Shown here one piece after another: positions 6,931-11,035 of a stretch of 11,035 bases of DNA. The stretch is from NCBI GenBank assembly GCA_946481625.1, contig CAMLOZ010000049.1:1-11035 (forward strand), written 5' to 3'. Positions within the stretch are counted from its first letter, which is position 1, and every line of letters begins with the position of its first letter. The notes below the pieces were generated by a model that was given only the letters and a program-made list of their open reading frames with translations, made no database searches and was not told the origin of the DNA. Both the position numbers and the translations under genes were made by a program. The stretch is from an uncultured Haloferula sp. GTDB lineage: Bacteria > Verrucomicrobiota > Verrucomicrobiae > Verrucomicrobiales > Akkermansiaceae.

Positions 6931-7374
6931 ATGCCTGCCACCCACATCCCCGGCCTCCGCAGCCCCTACGACACCGTGGGCGGCATCGTCCAATTCGGCC
7001 GCATGCTCGATAAAATCCGCCTCCGCGCCGCCGGCAAGCTCCCCCCTGCATGGGTCGAAACCATGGGCGTCCCGCTCGGCTTCGATGCCCGTTGCTGCCG
7101 CTTCCTCCACATCGACTACGCCGACCTCGCCGCCGAAGCCCTGAAGGGCGGCGGCGATGAAGAACTCCTCGCCTGGTCCTTCGCCAAGGGACGCCAGCCA
7201 AACGAAGAGGAGATCGAGGTCTGGAACGGCTTCATGATGAAGATCGGCTGGCGCGACGCCTACGCCGAGCGTGTTCGCTTCCGCCTCGAGGAATCCGGAT
7301 TCCCTCCGGGTTCCGTCCTCACCATGTTCGACTTCATCGATCTCGACGAAGGCCGTCCCCCGCATCTCCCCTGA
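6931..7374 (+). CDS. DUF5069 family protein (copy 2)
   Basis: Small soluble protein of 147 residues, last gene of the five-gene operon, 11 nt after the kinase stop. It shows the second common DUF5069 pattern: RSPYDTVGGIVQFGRMLDKIRL (residues 10-31), FDARCCRFLHIDY, DEELLAWSFAKGR, EEEIEVWNGFMMKIGWRD and a C-terminal FDFIDLDEGR. The shared core with copy 1 (2960-3406) is RS...GxxxxxxRMLDKxR, then Fl.ID/FvGID, EeLLaW/GEILEW, and FdfIDlDE/ADFLDLDD. No function is known for the family. I prefer the ATG at 6931; a TTG at 6916 in the same frame overlaps the kinase stop as TTGA and adds only five residues, so it cannot be excluded. There is no strong Shine-Dalgarno site for either start. Confidence 0.9.
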   Translation: MPATHIPGLRSPYDTVGGIVQFGRMLDKIRLRAAGKLPPAWVETMGVPLGFDARCCRFLHIDYADLAAEALKGGGDEELLAWSFAKGRQPNEEEIEVWNGFMMKIGWRDAYAERVRFRLEESGFPPGSVLTMFDFIDLDEGRPPHLP

Positions 7375-7479
7375 AGTTGCAAGGAGGTCGTCCCCCCTTC
7401 CGGCACCGGAGGTTCCGGCATGCTTTCGCAACAATCTTATCCGCGCGGAAATACCGCCCGGTTTCAAAAAAGAAGGGTG

Positions 7480-7508
7480 TTGACCCTGTGCGCAACCAAC
7501 ACATAGGA
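7480..7508 (+). promoter_or_regulatory. Possible sigma70-type promoter of the secreted-protein gene
   Basis: TTGACC at 7480-7485 matches the -35 consensus at five of six bases. About 16 nt later CATAGG (7502-7507) is a poor -10 match. It lies about 30 nt before the ATG at 7536, in the only gap long enough for a promoter between the operon end and this gene. The -35 is good, the -10 is weak, and Verrucomicrobial promoter rules are poorly known. Confidence 0.35.
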
Positions 7509-7519
7509 AGCCGGTTGCG
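7491..7519. repeat. 7-bp inverted repeat spanning the putative -10 region
   Basis: CGCAACC at 7491-7497 is the exact reverse complement of GGTTGCG at 7513-7519, with 15 nt between. The centre falls on the possible -10 element, as expected for an operator or for a leader hairpin. A further CGCAAC occurs at 7427-7432. Seven base pairs in GC-rich DNA can occur by chance. Confidence 0.4.
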
Positions 7520-7535
7520 GTAAAAGCCGCGATAC

Positions 7536-8435
7536 ATGAAAACACATTCATCTCTTCCTCCGTCGCTGTGTGCCGGACTGATCCGAACCTTCGTGGCATG
7601 CACTCTCTTCGCCGCCTCGCCTGCATGGGCGGCAGGCGCTCCGAAGGTCTACCGTTTCACCGCCACCGCGGGTAACACGCTCGACTACGCGATGACTGTG
7701 GATCACCCCTCCTTCAATGGGAAATCCACGCTCAGGCTCATCGTCTCGCAGTATTCGAACGGCGTTTCCAATCCGCATCCGGTCGGGGTGAAGTACCACC
7801 ACTCCTTCCAGAGATGGCAGATCATCAATGAGGACATTGAGGATATGCCCGCAAATGCCACCTTCAACGTCATGATCGCCCCGGCGGCGAAACCGGTCAG
7901 CGTGTCTCCTTCGAATGTCGACGGCAGCCTCGCGTTCTTCCCGCTTCAGAAGGGGAACGCCGCCGCGAAGCTTCTCACCACTCACATGAGCAATCCCATT
8001 GCCCAGTTGAACGCGGTGAGCCAGCCGAACAATATCGGCTTGTTCTTCATTCCTCCTGGCTCGCGCGCACCGGTGAGTTCCGGCCGCTGGTCGATCTATC
8101 AGGAGAGCGGCGAGTCGCACGTGGCCGCGGTCCACAATGTGCTGGATGTCACGAACCTCAAGGTGGCGAACACCGCCATCTCCTTCCGGCACACGGCCGC
8201 CGCCGCCAATACCACCGGCAGCGAGACCGTGATCACAAACACCCTGACGGACGGGAAACCGGATGCCGTTCTCTTCGTGCAGCACGTCTTCACGGCCGCC
8301 GCCGCCAAAAATGTCGATGAAGTTCTGGGCGTCCGTTATGCCGACGGCAAGTGGCGGATTTTCGCCCAAGACGGGAGCGATCTCCCCGTGACCTCGGAAT
8401 TCGTGGTCGCCGCCTTTCCCGCTCTCACGCCTTAA
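7536..8435 (+). CDS. Secreted protein of unknown function with internal ~79-residue repeats
   Basis: Protein of 299 residues with a Sec signal peptide: a basic N-region, a hydrophobic core at about 18-28, and an A-W-A cleavage site after residue 32. The mature part contains two repeats of equal length, at about 38-116 and 217-295. They share an (F/Y)RxTAxAxNT-like start, a hydrophobic strand (LRLIVSQ / AVLFVQH), GVKY..RWQI / GVRYADGKWRIF, and DMPANATFNVMI / DLPVTSEFVVAAF. A shorter middle segment (about 165-205, with GLFFIPPG and GRWSIYQESG) looks like a worn-down third copy. I recall similar repeats (NPNAVLFVT...GVWYDGxRWAIFNQDG) in predicted extracellular proteins, probably the family named DUF7452, but I cannot confirm it. 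The repeats suggest small beta-rich units. The gene has its own spacer upstream and no obvious partner. Codon use is less strictly C-ending than in the operon before it. Confidence 0.85.
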   Translation: MKTHSSLPPSLCAGLIRTFVACTLFAASPAWAAGAPKVYRFTATAGNTLDYAMTVDHPSFNGKSTLRLIVSQYSNGVSNPHPVGVKYHHSFQRWQIINEDIEDMPANATFNVMIAPAAKPVSVSPSNVDGSLAFFPLQKGNAAAKLLTTHMSNPIAQLNAVSQPNNIGLFFIPPGSRAPVSSGRWSIYQESGESHVAAVHNVLDVTNLKVANTAISFRHTAAAANTTGSETVITNTLTDGKPDAVLFVQHVFTAAAAKNVDEVLGVRYADGKWRIFAQDGSDLPVTSEFVVAAFPALTP

Positions 8436-8463
8436 GCGGAGGCGTTCTCCTGATCCTTGTCAT

Positions 8464-8489
8464 GGTCGCCGCCCTCGTGGCGGCCGACC
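8464..8489. terminator. GC-rich hairpin after the secreted-protein gene; possible terminator lacking a U-tract
   Basis: GGTCGCCGCC (8464-8473) pairs with GGCGGCCGACC (8479-8489) through ten base pairs with one bulged C and a CTCGT loop. It begins 28 nt after the stop codon at 8435. No run of T follows on the plus strand, so it could be a factor-dependent stop, an RNA-end protector, or chance pairing in GC-rich DNA. Confidence 0.4.
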
Positions 8490-8553
8490 CCTACGGTATC
8501 AGATACGTGGAAGTCGTGTTGTCCGGACCGCATGATCCGGGGAATGGGAAGGA

Positions 8554-8593
8554 AGCTTGCGGCGCTCCAGTTGCTGAAATAGTCTCGCAAGCT
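8554..8593. repeat. 8-bp inverted repeat directly upstream of the start codon at 8598
   Basis: AGCTTGCG at 8554-8561 is the exact reverse complement of CGCAAGCT at 8586-8593, with 24 nt between. The right arm ends 4 nt before the ATG, where a ribosome-binding site would be expected; none with a purine-rich core is visible. It could be a protein-binding operator or a leader stem that masks translation initiation. Confidence 0.45.
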
Positions 8594-8597
8594 CGTC

Positions 8598-9572
8598 ATG
8601 GCGAAATGGAATCAATACATCGGATGGGGCGTGGCGGGAATTCTGGGCCTTGTCGTCGTCATCCAGTGGCAAACCGCCCGGCCTGTGGAAGGCTCTTCCG
8701 CGGTCAATCCGGACAGCGCTTTGTCCTCGAAAACCACCGGCGACCGGGACCGTCCGACCGCCGGCGACCTGAGTTCGGACTACCTGAAAATCGAAGGACG
8801 TCACAACGCGATCGTTAGGGAAAATCTGCCCCAGGTCGCCGCTGCGGAAGACGCCTTGGGATCCAAAGAGGCCCTTCGGAAGTGGATTTCCTCGGCGGAT
8901 TCCTCGCTCGAATCCCGCCTCAGGATCGACAAGGCGGGCATGGAGGCCCAACTCCGCGCATCGGAGAAGGGGGACTACACTCTGTTCGCTTGGCTCGTCG
9001 AGGTCGCTCCGGGCCGGGACGTTGCCCCTGCTATTGCATCCTACCTTTCCGACGTCACCTCGCGGCTGGGGCTGGAACACGACCTGAACGAAAAACTCAA
9101 GATTGCCGATACGGTCGGAGAAAAGGACAAGGCTCTCTCCTCCCTGGCCAGGATTCAGATCCTGAACGACGCGGGAACGAAGGTGAACTCGCGCGACGAC
9201 GTTGCCCATTTGCAGAAGCTCCCTTTGGCGGATCTGCAGGGAATCATGGTGGCGTGTGTCAAAGAGAAGGGGATCGGCACGCTGGAGTTTGTTCAGGAAA
9301 TTGACGATCCGGCGATCAGTGGTCCCGTCCAGTCCGCGGTTGTCGAAGCGGCCTTGGCCAGGGACTCCACCTCCGTGGTGGACTATATCGAGAAGCAAGA
9401 GCCCGGCCCCCGGAAAGATCGGATCATCGGCACCATGGTAACCTGGCTGATAGCGTCAAAGGATTCCGAATCGGCATCGGCGTGGGTTGACCAGATCGCG
9501 GATGAGCGTCTCAAGGGGGAGCTGAAGGCAAAAATCAAAAGCGGGCCCTCCCCGGTATCGAAATCTCGGTAG
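8598..9572 (+). CDS. Membrane-anchored helical protein of unknown function
   Basis: Protein of 324 residues that I cannot name. One N-terminal membrane helix (about residues 7-24) is followed by a low-complexity, polar linker (25-65), so it is probably anchored in the inner membrane with the rest outside the cytoplasm. The remainder is predicted by eye to be almost all helical. Near the C-terminus DYIEKQEPGPRKDRIIGTMV, then WLIASKDSESASAWVDQI, resembles the helical repeats with R(K)DxxI..xxxWxxxxDxxxAxxWxxxI that I know from Verrucomicrobiota proteins of unknown role; an earlier, weaker unit may lie around 205-255. The ATG at 8598 is the first good start in this frame. It uses more A/T-ending codons and rarer CGG, AGG and GGA codons than the flanking operon and bipA. 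No gene partner is evident. Confidence 0.8.
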   Translation: MAKWNQYIGWGVAGILGLVVVIQWQTARPVEGSSAVNPDSALSSKTTGDRDRPTAGDLSSDYLKIEGRHNAIVRENLPQVAAAEDALGSKEALRKWISSADSSLESRLRIDKAGMEAQLRASEKGDYTLFAWLVEVAPGRDVAPAIASYLSDVTSRLGLEHDLNEKLKIADTVGEKDKALSSLARIQILNDAGTKVNSRDDVAHLQKLPLADLQGIMVACVKEKGIGTLEFVQEIDDPAISGPVQSAVVEAALARDSTSVVDYIEKQEPGPRKDRIIGTMVTWLIASKDSESASAWVDQIADERLKGELKAKIKSGPSPVSKSR

Positions 9573-9767
9573 CCCTTGGGAAACCACTTCCGCCGTGCAC
9601 GATCAAGACGGGCGGTCGTTGCCCCCTTGCCCCCCAAGTCCGCAAAAAACCGCCTCCGGACCGCTTCCCGCTTTCTCCCGCGGCGGGAACGTCACGTGCT
9701 TCCCCCTTGCCAATCCGGGGAAAAGGGTCCATAGGCCCCGCCCGCCCTTGCCCGGGGTCACGCCGCC
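9573..9767. other. GC-rich spacer upstream of typA with three copies of CCCTTGCC
   Basis: No gene is supported here. CCCTTGCC occurs at 9624-9631, 9704-9711 and 9745-9752; the first two are inside an identical CCCCCTTGCC exactly 80 nt apart. A compact TCCCGCGGCGGGA near-palindrome is at 9676-9688. I see no convincing -35/-10 pair and no hairpin followed by a T run, so the end of the upstream gene and the start of typA transcription remain undefined. Confidence 0.35.
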
Positions 9768-11035
9768 ATGTCACTGAAGATCCGCAATCTCGCCATTATC
9801 GCCCACGTCGACCACGGGAAAACCACCCTCGTCGACCAGCTCCTCCAAGCCGGCGGTACCTACCGTGACAACCAGGCCCAGCAAGAGCGCGCCATGGACT
9901 CCATGGACCTCGAAAAGGAAAAAGGCATCACCATCAAGGCCAAGAACACCTCCATCCACTGGGAGGGCTACACCATCAATATCGTCGATACCCCCGGCCA
10001 CGCCGACTTCGGTGCCGAGGTCGAGCGCGTGATGAAGATGGTCGATGGCGTCCTCCTTGTTGTCGATGCCTCCGGCGGCCCCCAGGCCCAGACCCGATTC
10101 GTGCTCCGCAAGGCGATGCAGGAAGGCCTCAAGCCCATCGTCGTCGTCAACAAGATCGACCGCCCGCTCGCCACCCCCATGAAGGTGCACGACCAGGTCC
10201 TCGAACTCCTCCTCGACCTCGATGCCGATGAAGAGCAGTTCAACGCCCCCTTCTGCTACGGCTCCGCCCGCGACGGCTACTTCATGGATCACCCCGATGA
10301 CGAGCGGAAGGACTGCGTCCCCCTTCTCAAGAAGATCATCGAGCACATCCCCGAGCCGAAGGCCGATCCCGATGCGCCCTTCCTCATGCTCGTCTCGAAC
10401 ATCGAGTGGGACGACTACGTCGGCCGCGTCGCGGTCGGCAAGGTCCTCGGCGGCAGCGTCAAGAAGGGTGATACCGTTTATCTCCTCCGCCAGGACGGCA
10501 CCAAGGTTCAGTCCAAGGTGATGAAAACCTTCAGCTACTCCGGCCTCGCCACCACCGACTCCGAAGGCTGCAGCGCCGGCGGCATCGTCGGCGTCGCCGC
10601 TGGCATCGAAAACGTGGACATCGGCGAAACCCTCGCCGGCAGCCCCGACCAAGAGCCGCTGCCCTTCGTCGCCATCGACCCGCCCACCGTGTCGATGCAG
10701 TTCTCCATCAACGACGGCCCCCTCGCCGGCAAGGAAGGCAAACACGTCACCTCCCGCGCCATCCGCGACCGCCTGATGCGCGAGCTCAAGACAAACATCT
10801 CCATCACCGTCGAGGACACGGAGACCTCCGGCGTTTTCAATGTCTCCGCCCGCGGTGCCATGCAGATCGCCGTGCTCGTCGAGCAGATGCGCCGCGAAGG
10901 CTTCGAAGTCCTCGTCTCCCGCCCGGTCGTGATCTTCCGCCGCGACGACAACGGCAAGGTCCTCGAACCCTTCGAGACCCTCTACGTCGAGGCCCCCGGC
11001 GACTACACCCAGGGCATCCTCAAGATCCTCATGAA
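9768..11035 (+). CDS. typA: Ribosome-associated translational GTPase BipA/TypA (3' partial)
   Basis: Translational GTPase of the EF-G/LepA class that binds the 70S ribosome and supports large-subunit assembly, cold growth and stress responses in studied bacteria. The first 422 codons of about 600 are present; the frame runs off the window. The N-terminus [20 protein letters not shown] is typical. G1 is AHVDHGKT (12-19), G2 is the EKEKGIT segment with T55, G3 is DTPGH (74-78), G4 is NKID (128-131), and G5 is the GSARDG segment. Domain II ([20 protein letters not shown] onward) and domain III with [20 protein letters not shown] and [13 protein letters not shown] follow, ending in the family motif [11 protein letters not shown]. 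The [10 protein letters not shown] segment separates BipA from LepA and EF-G. No frameshift is seen. The 195-nt spacer upstream presumably holds its promoter, but I see no clear one, nor a strong Shine-Dalgarno site. Confidence 0.97.
   Translation, partial: MSLKIRNLAIIAHVDHGKTTLVDQLLQAGGTYRDNQAQQERAMDSMDLEKEKGITIKAKNTSIHWEGYTINIVDTPGHADFGAEVERVMKMVDGVLLVVDASGGPQAQTRFVLRKAMQEGLKPIVVVNKIDRPLATPMKVHDQVLELLLDLDADEEQFNAPFCYGSARDGYFMDHPDDERKDCVPLLKKIIEHIPEPKADPDAPFLMLVSNIEWDDYVGRVAVGKVLGGSVKKGDTVYLLRQDGTKVQSKVMKTFSYSGLATTDSEGCSAGGIVGVAAGIENVDIGETLAGSPDQEPLPFVAIDPPTVSMQFSINDGPLAGKEGKHVTSRAIRDRLMRELKTNISITVEDTETSGVFNVSARGAMQIAVLVEQMRREGFEVLVSRPVVIFRRDDNGKVLEPFETLYVEAPGDYTQGILKILM

Noticed and set aside
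7381..7417. Overlapping CCGG/TTCCGG pairings after the second DUF5069 gene as a terminator
   Set aside because: The best stem is short or bulged and no T run follows; several alternative pairings are equally good, as expected in GC-rich DNA.
8351..8818. Plus-strand open frame of 155 codons bridging the secreted and helical protein genes
   Set aside because: It overlaps both better-supported genes out of frame and its translation is Arg/Pro-rich with no motif.
8499..9398. Minus-strand open frame of 299 codons opposite the helical protein gene
   Set aside because: The plus-strand frame has a coherent membrane helix plus amphipathic helices and a stop-to-stop length that fits a gene; the minus frame shows no signal, motif or upstream site. 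This was the least certain strand choice, since the plus-strand gene is itself unnamed.
9771..10745. Minus-strand open frame of 324 codons
   Set aside because: It is fully antisense to typA, whose GTPase motifs are intact; the translation is repetitive low-complexity Gly/Asp/Val/Glu.

Overview
This GC-rich window is most likely chromosomal DNA from a Verrucomicrobiota bacterium (Luteolibacter/Verrucomicrobiaceae-like). That placement is an inference from two DUF5069 genes (a family concentrated in that phylum), codons that mostly end in C or G, and an all-housekeeping plus lineage-specific gene set. I see no phage, transposase, CRISPR, rRNA or tRNA signal. Ten protein genes are supported; the first and last are cut by the window edges.

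Left part (1-3406, + strand): the C-terminal half of an RND (HAE1/AcrB-type) drug-efflux pump, its outer-membrane channel (a NodT/OprM-type lipoprotein) 18 nt downstream, and a DUF5069 protein 20 nt after that. The membrane-fusion protein is presumably upstream, outside the window. A perfect GC-rich hairpin at 3434-3457 separates this operon from the convergent gene for an Ohr-type organic hydroperoxide reductase (3466-3888, - strand).

Middle part (3889-7374): a 179-nt divergent spacer carries a degenerate copy of a 'CTCTGCG...TTTGCGTCTCTGCGG'-type interspersed repeat. After it comes a tightly packed five-gene + strand operon: histidine phosphatase, RpiB-type sugar-phosphate isomerase, stand-alone YiiD_C-type hotdog thioesterase, leucine-rich-repeat protein kinase and a second, divergent DUF5069 protein. 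Junctions are ATGA, ATGA, 1 nt and 11 nt, so co-expression is very likely. The mix of a phosphatase, a kinase, an isomerase and a protein of unknown function is the most interesting context here. Both operons end in a DUF5069 gene.

Right part (7375-11035): a 161-nt spacer with a possible sigma70-type promoter overlapped by an inverted repeat; a secreted protein with internal beta-type repeats; a membrane-anchored, mostly helical protein preceded by an 8-bp inverted repeat that ends 4 nt before its start codon; then a 195-nt GC-rich spacer and the first 422 codons of the ribosome-associated GTPase BipA/TypA. The two genes at 7536-9572 use more A/T-ending and rare codons than their neighbours and look lineage-specific.

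Nothing here is a clear new system. The best leads are the kinase/phosphatase/DUF5069 operon and the repeated placement of DUF5069 at operon ends.
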